The notes under the pieces are model-generated. The model searched no databases, was not told the origin of the DNA, and saw only the letters and a list, made by a program, of their open reading frames with translations. The position numbers were made by a program, and so were the translations under genes. Positions 1-5,808 of a stretch of 7,287 nt of DNA are shown in pieces (position 1 is the first letter of the stretch; each line of letters starts with the position of its first letter). The stretch covers positions 1 to 7,287 of the forward strand of contig CAMFRR010000040.1 in assembly GCA_945982095.1 (NCBI GenBank). The letters run 5' to 3'. This DNA is from an uncultured Bacteroidales bacterium. GTDB lineage: Bacteria > Bacteroidota > Bacteroidia > Bacteroidales > UBA932.

Positions 1-338
1 CCCTTAAGCTCTGCAGCAAGGCGGGCTGCGTCACTCATAAGCTGTTCTGCTTCAGCAGCAGAATGACGGTCATCACTGAGGTTTTTGCTGACTATTACGT
101 TCTTGACAGGGTTCTCGGTCCGGGCTTTTTCAATCATACGGTCAAGCTTCTTGGATACTTCTTCCTCCAGCTTTTCCTGTTTCTTCACCTGTTCTTTCTC
201 TTCCTGTTTGGAGAAGTCCAGCACAAAACTGTTTTCGGGCATGATCTCAGTCCCTATACCATAGAGAAGCAGGACAATGAGCACCACCAGATGGAAAATG
301 ACGGTAATGCGCAGTCCTGCTTTCTCTTCGGATTTCAT
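1..338 (-). CDS. TonB/TolA-like single-pass membrane protein, N-terminal part (runs off left edge)
   Basis: The start is the ATG at 338; 112 codons are visible and the gene continues past position 1. The protein has a short basic cytoplasmic end (MKSEEKAGLR), one membrane helix at about residues 11-29 (ITVIFHLVVLIVLLLYGIG), then a Lys/Glu-rich coiled-coil stretch at about 44-72 (KQEEKEQVKKQEKLEEEVSK onward). A more ordinary segment with KNLSDDRHSAAEAEQL follows at about 85-100. This layout matches the N-terminus of Bacteroidota TonB- or TolA-like transducers, where the helix pairs with ExbB/ExbD and the charged region spans the periplasm. The C-terminal domain that would prove the family is outside the window. 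The gene follows udk by 41 nt on the same strand, so it is probably in the asnS-udk transcript. An in-frame TTG lies two codons upstream of the ATG but is less likely to be the start. The membrane topology is well supported; the TonB-like role is inferred, helped by the nearby exbBD operon. Confidence 0.75.
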   Translation of the reverse strand, partial: MKSEEKAGLRITVIFHLVVLIVLLLYGIGTEIMPENSFVLDFSKQEEKEQVKKQEKLEEEVSKKLDRMIEKARTENPVKNVIVSKNLSDDRHSAAEAEQLMSDAARLAAELK

Positions 339-379
339 ATGCAAAAAATTCAACGCTTGACCCCCGCAAGCCTTATGCC

Positions 380-988
380 TTAGCTCAGGGCCTTTTCAAT
401 TGTGTTGGAAATGATGTCAATGGCAACCTTGTTGTGGCCGCCCTCAGGGATGATTATATCGGCATAACGCTTGCTCGGCTCTATGAACTGCAAGTGCATA
501 GGTTTCACCGTATCCTGATAGTGGTTGAAGGCAGTGTCCATATTGCGTCCGCGTTCAAGAATGTCACGATATATGATGCGCATCAGACGGTCATCGCTCT
601 CGGCATCCACGAATATCTTGATGTCCATAAGATTGCGCAACTTTTCAACTGAAAAGATAAGTATGCCCTCCACAATAATGACCTCCGCAGGTTGCACCAG
701 TATTGTTTCCTCCTTGCTGCGTGTACAGGTAATGTAGGAATAAATGGGCTGGTGTATGCACTTGCCTTTCTTCAGGTCAGCAATCTGGCGGCAAAGCAAT
801 TCCCAGTCAATTGCATCAGGATGGTCAAAGTTGATGTTTGCCCTTTCTTCAACAGGGATGTGGCTGCTGTCCTTGTAATAGGAATCCTGGGAAATGACGG
901 CTACTTTCTTGTTGAGGGATTCAACAATTTTCCTTACAACTGTAGTTTTGCCCGAGCCTGAGCCTCCGGCTATACCAATGATAAGCAT
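380..988 (-). CDS. udk: Uridine kinase (uridine/cytidine kinase family)
   Basis: A cytoplasmic P-loop kinase of 202 aa, the usual length for bacterial Udk. It phosphorylates uridine or cytidine to UMP or CMP in pyrimidine salvage. The Walker A loop GGSGSGKT is at residues 8-15, followed by QDSYYKD at 34-40 (D35 aligns with the catalytic base of human UCK2) and NFDHPDAID at 53-61 (D55 aligns with a ribose-contacting Asp). VEGIL is at 106-110 and the lid motif RDILERGR at 141-148. The nucleoside-recognition segment reads PIYSYITCTR (81-90). Y83 is kept, but the human Asp113 and His117 equivalents are Ser84 and Cys88, which may affect base preference; I recall the same change in Bacteroides homologues. 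The gene starts 6 nt after the asnS stop, so the two are almost certainly co-transcribed. No Shine-Dalgarno is visible, as is common in this phylum. Confidence 0.95.
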   Translation of the reverse strand: MLIIGIAGGSGSGKTTVVRKIVESLNKKVAVISQDSYYKDSSHIPVEERANINFDHPDAIDWELLCRQIADLKKGKCIHQPIYSYITCTRSKEETILVQPAEVIIVEGILIFSVEKLRNLMDIKIFVDAESDDRLMRIIYRDILERGRNMDTAFNHYQDTVKPMHLQFIEPSKRYADIIIPEGGHNKVAIDIISNTIEKALS

Positions 989-994
989 AATCTG

Positions 995-2398
995 TTAATA
1001 TTCAGCGTTTTTAGGTGTGCGTGGGAAAGGTATTACGTCGCGAATGTTGCTCATGCCGGTAACAAAGAGCAGCAGACGCTCGAATCCGAGGCCGAATCCG
1101 CTGTGAGGGCAAGAACCGAAGCGGCGTGTGTCTACATACCATTCCAGACCCTTCCTGCTCATTCCCAGCTCATTGATGCGGGCATCCAGCTTCTCCAATG
1201 AAGCCTCACGCTCCGAACCGCCAATAATCTCTCCAATCTTAGAGAAGAGCACATCCATAGCGCGTACAGTCTTGCCATCATCATTCTGCTTCATGTAGAA
1301 GGCCTTGATATCCTTAGGATAGTCGGTGAGTATCACAGGTTTGCAGAAGTGTTTCTCAACAAGATATCTTTCGTGCTCAGACTGCAGGTCAGTGCCCCAG
1401 CTTACAGGATACTCGAACTGAGTGCCGTTTGCAATGGCTTCTTCCAGGATCTTGATGCCCTCAGTGTATGGCAGACGCACGAAATCAGTGCTGATTACAC
1501 TTTCCAGACGGCTGATAAGCTCGTTGTCCACCTTGTCATTCAGGAACTTGATGTCATCCTTGCAGTTTTCCAAGGCATATTTCACCAGATGTTTGATGAA
1601 ATCCTCAGCAAGGTCCATATTGTCCTTGATGTCATAGAAGGCCATTTCAGGCTCTACCATCCAGAACTCGGCCAAGTGGCGCGGAGTGTTGGAATTCTCG
1701 GCACGGAATGTAGGGCCGAAGGTGTAGATCTCACCCAGGGCTGTGGCGCCGAGCTCTCCCTCAAGCTGGCCTGAAACGGTCAATGAGGTCTCTTTGCCGA
1801 AGAAATCCTGACTGTAGTCAACCTGACCCTTCTTGTTGCGAGGAAGATTCTCCAGATCTAGGGTAGTTACCTTGAACATCTGGCCTGCTCCCTCACAGTC
1901 CGATGCTGTGATGAGCGGAGTGTTGAGGTATACGAAACCCTTTGAGTGGAAATATTCATGTATGGCGAAGGCCATCTGATTGCGTACGCGCAGTACGGCT
2001 CCGAAGATGTTTGTCCTTGGACGCATGTGGGCCACAGTGCGGAGGAACTCCATTGTGCATCCCTTCTTCTGTATAGGGTAGCGCATAGGGTCGCATTCGC
2101 CGTATATTTCAATGGATGCTGCCTGTATCTCCACAGCCTGTTCTCCACCTATTGACTCCACCAGCTTGCCGCTTACGCCTATGCAGGCTCCTGTTGTTAT
2201 CTTTGCAAGAAGACTCTCGTCGAAGTCGGCTTTGTTCACTACAATCTGAACATTATATATGGTAGAACCGTCGTTAAGGGCAATGAATGCTATATCTTTG
2301 TTTCCTCTCTTGGTTCTTACCCAGCCTTTTGCGAGAACCTCAACTCCTGCCTCCATATGGAGCAGGTCTTTGATCTTGCTGCGTTTGATTTCCGACAT
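995..2398 (-). CDS. asnS: Asparaginyl-tRNA synthetase
   Basis: A class IIb aminoacyl-tRNA synthetase of 467 aa, full length for bacterial AsnRS. It charges tRNA-Asn with asparagine at the expense of ATP. The N-terminal OB-fold anticodon-binding domain covers about residues 15-105 ([20 protein letters not shown] at 25-44). Catalytic motif 1 lies around 155-172 ([14 protein letters not shown]). Motif 2 is at about 228-254 and contains [24 protein letters not shown] is at 393-398, and motif 3 [10 protein letters not shown] at 434-443 is followed by the family-typical DVIPFPRTP. The segment [15 protein letters not shown] is characteristic of AsnRS rather than AspRS. The ATG at 2398 gives the normal N-terminus. 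It heads the probable asnS-udk-TonB-like transcript, with a promoter-like -7 box about 38 nt upstream of the start codon. I see no frameshift or missing motif. Confidence 0.98.
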   Translation of the reverse strand: MSEIKRSKIKDLLHMEAGVEVLAKGWVRTKRGNKDIAFIALNDGSTIYNVQIVVNKADFDESLLAKITTGACIGVSGKLVESIGGEQAVEIQAASIEIYGECDPMRYPIQKKGCTMEFLRTVAHMRPRTNIFGAVLRVRNQMAFAIHEYFHSKGFVYLNTPLITASDCEGAGQMFKVTTLDLENLPRNKKGQVDYSQDFFGKETSLTVSGQLEGELGATALGEIYTFGPTFRAENSNTPRHLAEFWMVEPEMAFYDIKDNMDLAEDFIKHLVKYALENCKDDIKFLNDKVDNELISRLESVISTDFVRLPYTEGIKILEEAIANGTQFEYPVSWGTDLQSEHERYLVEKHFCKPVILTDYPKDIKAFYMKQNDDGKTVRAMDVLFSKIGEIIGGSEREASLEKLDARINELGMSRKGLEWYVDTRRFGSCPHSGFGLGFERLLLFVTGMSNIRDVIPFPRTPKNAEY

Positions 2399-2435
2399 AT
2401 TCTTGAATTAATTGATGTACATTAGTTAAAACACG

Positions 2436-2443
2436 CAAAGATA
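2436..2443 (-). promoter_or_regulatory. Candidate Bacteroidota -7 promoter element for asnS
   Basis: On the minus strand this reads TATCTTTG, an exact match to the Bacteroidota -7 consensus TAnnTTTG. It would give a transcript start near 2430 and a 5' leader of about 30 nt before the asnS ATG. No clear -33 TTTG box is found at the usual 19-20 nt spacing; the upstream region is instead the T-rich tail of the exb operon terminator. The -7 match is seen in the sequence; promoter activity is inferred. Confidence 0.6.
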
Positions 2444-2463
2444 ATAAAAATAATAAAAAGAAA

Positions 2464-2489
2464 CCGTTCAAAAATCGCTTTTTGAACGG
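2464..2489 (-). terminator. Intrinsic terminator of the exb operon
   Basis: A perfect 11-bp inverted repeat (CCGTTCAAAAA at 2464-2474 and TTTTTGAACGG at 2479-2489) is separated by a 4-nt loop. On the minus strand the hairpin is followed at once by TTTCTTTTTATTATTTTT, a T-rich tail, as expected for Rho-independent termination. It lies 26 nt after the stop codon of the last exbD gene (2516), so it would end the exb transcript before asnS. Confidence 0.88.
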
Positions 2490-2515
2490 CCTCTTGAATC
2501 AGTAGTATGTGTAGC

Positions 2516-2980
2516 CTACTGGGCTTTGCGCGCAGTGTAGAAAATCTTCAGGGCTGAGCAGCGGCGCAGCTCTTGTTTTACATCTGTTACAATACCCATG
2601 TGAACGTCTGAGTCGCAGCGGAGAACCACAGTCATGAACTGACGGTCAACCTCTGAGAGGGCGTCACGCTCGGCAGCAACAAAGTCGCGGATATCATCTG
2701 CAGTCTTGAAAGAGTCATTGAGCTGGATACGTGCATCTGTACCGTACTGTGCCTGGAGATTCCTGGTTGGGGTACCTATGTTTACGTAAGCTGCAAGGTC
2801 TTTTCTCTCAAGTTTAACCACTTCGGTGGCCTCAGGAAGCTTGATAATAACTTTGTTTTCGGTCTCGCGCATTGATGTTGTCACCATGAAGAAGAACAAC
2901 AGCATGAACACGATATCAGAGAGTGAAGAAGTACTGAATGAAGATACAGTCCTTTCTTTATTGTTTCCGAATTTTGCCAT
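2516..2980 (-). CDS. exbD: ExbD/TolR-family biopolymer transport protein (second paralogue)
   Basis: A 154-aa inner-membrane protein with the ExbD/TolR layout. It has a short cytoplasmic N-terminus rich in Ser/Thr, one membrane helix at about residues 20-36 (SLSDIVFMLLFFFMVTT) and a periplasmic domain from about 40 to 154. Asp22 sits in the position of the proton-carrying Asp that is essential in ExbD, TolR and MotB. The periplasmic part includes VIIKLPEATE (44-53) and a C-terminal segment with TVVLRCDSDV and MGIVTDVKQELRR, like the usual ExbD 'D..v....v..v...l' pattern. With ExbB it would form the proton-driven motor that energises a TonB-like partner. It is the last gene of the operon and starts 12 nt after the other exbD. 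Its start is set by an unusually strong Shine-Dalgarno for this phylum. It differs considerably from its neighbour, so the two are unlikely to be redundant recent copies. Confidence 0.92.
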   Translation of the reverse strand: MAKFGNNKERTVSSFSTSSLSDIVFMLLFFFMVTTSMRETENKVIIKLPEATEVVKLERKDLAAYVNIGTPTRNLQAQYGTDARIQLNDSFKTADDIRDFVAAERDALSEVDRQFMTVVLRCDSDVHMGIVTDVKQELRRCSALKIFYTARKAQ

Positions 2981-2987
2981 ATCTTAT

Positions 2988-2994
2988 ACCTCCT
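2988..2994 (-). promoter_or_regulatory. Strong Shine-Dalgarno site overlapping the upstream stop codon
   Basis: On the minus strand AGGAGGT lies 7 nt before the ATG of the second exbD at 2980. The TAG stop of the first exbD (2995-2993) overlaps its first two bases. The other genes in this window show no comparable Shine-Dalgarno, and this phylum generally uses them little. Termination of one exbD and initiation of the next are therefore probably coupled. Confidence 0.7.
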
Positions 2995-3574
2995 ATCTTG
3001 AACGTTTGCCGACATCCTTAGGCTCTGCCTCAGAAATCTGCTGAGGAATAGCGTCACGGACAATCTTCTGTTTATCCTCGTCCAGTTTTGCGTAAGGCTT
3101 GCCGAAGTTCTTTCTTGAGAACTCGTTACGCAGCTCGTTGATTGCTTTTACGAGCTCGTTCTGCACTGCAATGTAGGCCTGGTATGAAGTACCGCGGTCA
3201 TTCTGCAGAGAGATAACGCCTTTTGAAACTGGGCATGGACCGAATCCCTCGATTTCCTTAATCTCCTTCTCCGGAAGATTAGGATCGTCTGAAGGGTTGG
3301 TGAGGAACTCTTTGATCTTGTCTTTGAGCAGGCTAACGTCCATAATCTGGCCTCCGGCAAACAGTCTGTCTGCAGAGTTGATCTTCACGATGATGATATT
3401 GCGGCGGTTGATCTTCTGGTCCTCTACCTTCTGGTTAGGATCAGGCATAACGGGCAGACGACGCTGCAGACCGTTGTCCTGGTTCATGGTAGTGGTCATG
3501 AGGAAGTAGGCCAGCAAGAGGAACGCAATATCAGCCGTGGAGCTTGTATTGATTTCTGGAGTCTTTTTCGCCAT
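2993..3574 (-). CDS. exbD: ExbD/TolR-family biopolymer transport protein (first paralogue, extended)
   Basis: A 193-aa ExbD/TolR-type protein, longer than the usual 130-150 aa. A very short cytoplasmic end (MAKKTPEINTSST) leads into one membrane helix at about residues 14-30 (ADIAFLLLAYFLMTTTM). Asp15 is at the conserved proton-relay position. The periplasmic region has RRLPVMPDP (38-46), then NRRNIIIVKINSADRLFAGG (57-76), which resembles the first strands of the ExbD domain. An insert-like acidic/Pro-rich stretch follows (about 93-115), then SYQAYIAVQNELVKAINELR (130-149). A charged tail (about 150-193) has no counterpart in its neighbour. It would join ExbB in the proton-driven inner-membrane motor. 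It starts 9 nt after the small four-helix gene and ends 12 nt before the second exbD. Two unlike ExbD subunits side by side suggest either a mixed complex or two partners for one ExbB. Confidence 0.9.
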   Translation of the reverse strand: MAKKTPEINTSSTADIAFLLLAYFLMTTTMNQDNGLQRRLPVMPDPNQKVEDQKINRRNIIIVKINSADRLFAGGQIMDVSLLKDKIKEFLTNPSDDPNLPEKEIKEIEGFGPCPVSKGVISLQNDRGTSYQAYIAVQNELVKAINELRNEFSRKNFGKPYAKLDEDKQKIVRDAIPQQISEAEPKDVGKRSR

Positions 3575-3583
3575 AATTGATAA

Positions 3584-4000
3584 CTATTTGCCTTTCACTG
3601 CACCCCATACGATGCTACCGAGGATCGCGAGTGCTGATGCACCCAGAGCGAAGTAGGTAAGGTTGAGGATAGTGTCAGTAAGTTTAAGTGTCTGGTCAGT
3701 CACAGGGGCACCATTGTAACCAATGGCTGGAGTGCCTGGCGCGAGCACATATGCAACGCCGATGATAACAGCAGCACCTACGAGTACTATGGCGTAAGAG
3801 ATGAGGGCTTTAGGATTAACCTTGGCCTCAGCTATCAGACCGCCGAGAATCGATACGACTGCTGCACCAACCATTGCATAGGCCCAGTAGAGCATTGCAT
3901 TGATGGATGCGTCTGAAAAGTCTGTAGCGAATACATAGACTGTTACAGCCACACCGACAGCAATCAGTGCCCACATTACCCATTTAATGATCTTGTTCAT
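3584..4000 (-). CDS. Small four-helix membrane protein of the exb operon, function unknown
   Basis: This 138-aa protein is not a member of any functional family I recognise. It is very hydrophobic, with four probable membrane helices at about residues 5-25, 33-57, 66-87 and 109-134, rich in Ala, Gly, Val and Ile. The longest loop (about 88-108, PGTPAIGYNGAPVTDQTLKL) lies between helices 3 and 4, and the C-terminus is basic (GAVKGK). It sits between exbB (5 nt upstream) and the first exbD (9 nt downstream) in what is clearly one operon. A role in assembling, gating or stabilising the ExbB-ExbD motor is the simplest inference from position. I recall similar unnamed proteins at the same place in other Bacteroidales, so the gene is probably conserved rather than new to this genome. 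No catalytic motif, lipobox or conserved charged residue within a helix is evident. The ATG at 4000 gives a normal membrane-protein N-terminus (MNKIIKW). Confidence 0.85.
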   Translation of the reverse strand: MNKIIKWVMWALIAVGVAVTVYVFATDFSDASINAMLYWAYAMVGAAVVSILGGLIAEAKVNPKALISYAIVLVGAAVIIGVAYVLAPGTPAIGYNGAPVTDQTLKLTDTILNLTYFALGASALAILGSIVWGAVKGK

Positions 4001-4005
4001 CGTAA

Positions 4006-4794
4006 TTATTTAATGTTTTTAACGAGAGTATCAACGAGTGAGATTGAAGCGTCCTCCATCTCGATAGAGAGAGTGTCAATCTGTGAAAGGATATAGTTGT
4101 AGAACAACTGGAGTATGAGGGCTACGATCAGACCACCTACAGTTGTGATCAGAGCCACTTTCATACCGCCGGCAACAACGTTTGGAGAAATGTCACCTGC
4201 AGCCTGGATGGCGTCGAATGCCTGGATCATACCGATAACTGTTCCCAAGAAGCCGAGAGATGGAGCGATGGCGATGAACAGACCGAGCCATGAAAGGCCT
4301 TTCTCCATGTTGCTCATCTGAACTGAGCCATAAGAAACGATGGTCTTCTCAACAACGTCCAGACCCTGGTCAGCGCGGAGCAGACCCTGATAGAAGATTG
4401 AAGCGACAGGGCCGCGAGTGTTGCGGCAAACGTCTTTAGCAGCCTCTACACCGCCCTGTTTGAGAGCAGCCTCAACGGCAGCAAGAAGTTTCTTGGTGTT
4501 GGTTTTGCAGAGTGCGAGGTAGATGATACGCTCGATAGCTACTGCGAGACCGAGGATAAGACAGATGATAACAAGGCTCATGAAGCCTGCACCACCCTCG
4601 ATGAATTTGGTTTTGAGCTGCTGGTGGAGCGGCTCTTCACTTGCCGGTGCGCTGAATGGATCAACGACTTCTTCTGCTTCTGAAACCTCTTCAGTAGCTG
4701 CAGGAGCAGCGGCCTCGTCCTGTGCAGATGCAATCTGTGCAGACATGCCAAGAACTACTACGCTGGCTGCCAAAAACATGAAAATTTTTTTCAT
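4006..4794 (-). CDS. exbB: ExbB/TolQ/MotA-family proton channel protein with N-terminal signal peptide
   Basis: A 262-aa inner-membrane protein forming the channel part of the proton-driven ExbB-ExbD motor. Residues 1-24 form a clear signal peptide (MKKIFMFLAASVVVLGMS then AQIASA, with likely cleavage after A24). An Ala/Glu-rich acidic periplasmic linker follows at about 25-57. The first core helix is at about 70-95 and includes the family-typical AIERIIYL (86-93). The cytoplasmic domain is at about 97-165. The paired helices follow at about 168-192 (GLFIAIAPSLGFLGTVIGMI, the ExbB/TolQ signature) and about 212-236 (ALITTVGGLIVALILQLF). Bacteroidota ExbB proteins often carry such an extra signal region, which lengthens them beyond TolQ. 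It is the first gene of a four-gene operon (exbB, 4-TM gene, exbD, exbD) and has its own promoter upstream. No Shine-Dalgarno is visible. Confidence 0.95.
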   Translation of the reverse strand: MKKIFMFLAASVVVLGMSAQIASAQDEAAAPAATEEVSEAEEVVDPFSAPASEEPLHQQLKTKFIEGGAGFMSLVIICLILGLAVAIERIIYLALCKTNTKKLLAAVEAALKQGGVEAAKDVCRNTRGPVASIFYQGLLRADQGLDVVEKTIVSYGSVQMSNMEKGLSWLGLFIAIAPSLGFLGTVIGMIQAFDAIQAAGDISPNVVAGGMKVALITTVGGLIVALILQLFYNYILSQIDTLSIEMEDASISLVDTLVKNIK

Positions 4795-4806
4795 AATGTT
4801 TTGTAA

Positions 4807-4854
4807 TTAAAAAATGTGATTAAAGTATTTGGGTTGTTGTTGTACTTCAGTCAT
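4807..4854 (-). CDS. Possible 15-codon leader ORF upstream of exbB
   Basis: On the minus strand an ATG at 4854 opens a short frame encoding MTEVQQQPKYFNHIF, ending in TAA 12 nt before the exbB ATG. It lies wholly within the predicted exb leader, and its ATG is only about 6-8 nt from the predicted transcript start. It has no Shine-Dalgarno and no known homologue that I recognise. It could be a regulatory leader peptide or a chance frame; a frame this short arises by chance often. Confidence 0.25.
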   Translation of the reverse strand: MTEVQQQPKYFNHIF

Positions 4855-4866
4855 TTCAAAGCACCG

Positions 4867-4897
4867 CTAATTTAGCGAATAATATCTAAAGGGCAAA
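4867..4897 (-). promoter_or_regulatory. Bacteroidota-type promoter of the exb operon
   Basis: On the minus strand a -33 TTTG box (4897-4894, within TTTTTG) is separated by exactly 19 nt from a -7 box TAAATTAG (4874-4867), close to the consensus TAnnTTTG. The predicted transcript start is near 4861, giving a leader of about 65 nt before the exbB ATG. Each box lies inside a palindrome: the 12-bp CAAAAATTTTTG at 4894-4905 and the 6-bp-arm repeat at 4865-4877. Confidence 0.7.
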
Positions 4898-4941
4898 AAT
4901 TTTTGACTTGAGATTGCAGTTTTTCATATATTGCAAGCGTC

Positions 4942-5751
4942 TCACAGTCCGAAAACCCTGTCGGCATTCCTGTTGGTTTCCTCGGCTATTTCTCCAAGTG
5001 ACCATCCTGTGCATTCAGACATGAATTTCGCTATGACGGGTATGTTGGCGCTCTCATTTCTCTTGCCCCTGAAGGGTACGGGACTTAGGTACGGAGAATC
5101 GGTCTCCAAGAGAATGCGGTCAAGCGGAATGTCTTTGATGAAGCCGGCTATGGCCGCCTTTTTGAATGTCAGCACACCTCCAATGCCCACATGCCAGTCG
5201 CCCAGCCTGCTCAGTTCGCGGAAGCTCTCCAGACTGCCGCTGTAGGCATGAAAAACGCCTCTCAGACCACGGTTTTTGTATTCCGCAAGTATGTTGAGGG
5301 TGTCGCCCATGGCTTCGCGGCAGTGTACCACGAGAGGCAGCTTGTATTTTAGGGCCAGTTCTATCTGCACGCGAAAGGCTTCTTTCTGCCATGCTGCCGT
5401 TTCAGCTCCGTAGTGGTAGTCCAATCCGCTTTCTCCAATGGCTACTATGCGCGGCGTACGGGATTCAGCGCCGGTCTCGTGACATCTTGCCAGCTCCCTC
5501 TCCAGCATCATCAGCTCGTCCTTCCAGTTGTCTTCAATTTCTGTGGGATGCAGGCCCAGGCAGGGAAAGCAATGACCCGGATTGCGCCTGCAGAGATCCA
5601 ATATTGCCTTCCTTTCCTTGCTGCTTACGTCAGGGATGACAAGACGGGTCACTCCTGCAGCCACGGCCCTTGCAACGGCTTCATCCTGCTCCTTTTCCCC
5701 TCCGAATGCCTCATCAGAAAGATGTGTGTGGGTATCTGTAAAATAATCCAT
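4942..5751 (-). CDS. tatD: TatD-family metal-dependent hydrolase (DNase)
   Basis: A 269-aa TIM-barrel metallohydrolase of the TatD DNase family, the usual length. These cytoplasmic enzymes use two metal ions to cleave DNA (3'-5' exonuclease activity in E. coli TatD). Visible metal and active-site motifs, in order: DTHTHL (6-11), GLHP (66-69), GESGLDYHYG (106-115; E107 is the bridging ligand), VVHCREA (141-147; H143), VFHAYSG (166-172; H168) and LLETDSPYLSP (214-224; D218). The full ligand set is intact. I chose the ATG at 5751. A longer frame can be opened at a TTG at 5778, but that codon forms part of a promoter-like -7 box, and the ATG start puts DTHTHL at the normal position near the N-terminus. 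The gene lies 57 nt after dprA on the same strand. Despite the name it has no role in Tat export, and no tat genes are nearby. Confidence 0.95.
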   Translation of the reverse strand: MDYFTDTHTHLSDEAFGGEKEQDEAVARAVAAGVTRLVIPDVSSKERKAILDLCRRNPGHCFPCLGLHPTEIEDNWKDELMMLERELARCHETGAESRTPRIVAIGESGLDYHYGAETAAWQKEAFRVQIELALKYKLPLVVHCREAMGDTLNILAEYKNRGLRGVFHAYSGSLESFRELSRLGDWHVGIGGVLTFKKAAIAGFIKDIPLDRILLETDSPYLSPVPFRGKRNESANIPVIAKFMSECTGWSLGEIAEETNRNADRVFGL

Positions 5752-5775
5752 ATGCTTCTCTTTTGTGACAGTCGG

Positions 5776-5783
5776 CAAAGATA
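5776..5783 (-). promoter_or_regulatory. Candidate -7 promoter element for tatD
   Basis: On the minus strand this reads TATCTTTG followed by CC, an exact match to the Bacteroidota -7 consensus, in the 57-nt gap between dprA and tatD. The predicted start near 5769 leaves a leader of about 18 nt before the ATG at 5751. No good -33 box is found at 19-20 nt. It would allow tatD to be transcribed independently of dprA. Confidence 0.5.
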
Positions 5784-5808
5784 AGCAATTTTCGTCTTAA
5801 AAGCTGCT

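Noticed and set aside
63..383. Plus-strand open frame of 106 codons at the left edge
   Set aside because: It is antisense to the TonB-like protein and the end of udk; the translation shows only the complement of the minus-strand helix and coiled coil.
1349..1774. Plus-strand open frame of 141 codons
   Set aside because: It lies entirely antisense within asnS, whose motifs are intact, and shows no family features.
1867..2148. Minus-strand frame of 93 codons inside asnS
   Set aside because: It is an out-of-frame shadow of the asnS catalytic domain.
4909..4941. Possible terminator after tatD
   Set aside because: Only a 5-bp stem (TTGCA/TGCAA) with a long loop and no adjacent T-run, so too weak to call; tatD transcripts may end elsewhere or run into exbB.
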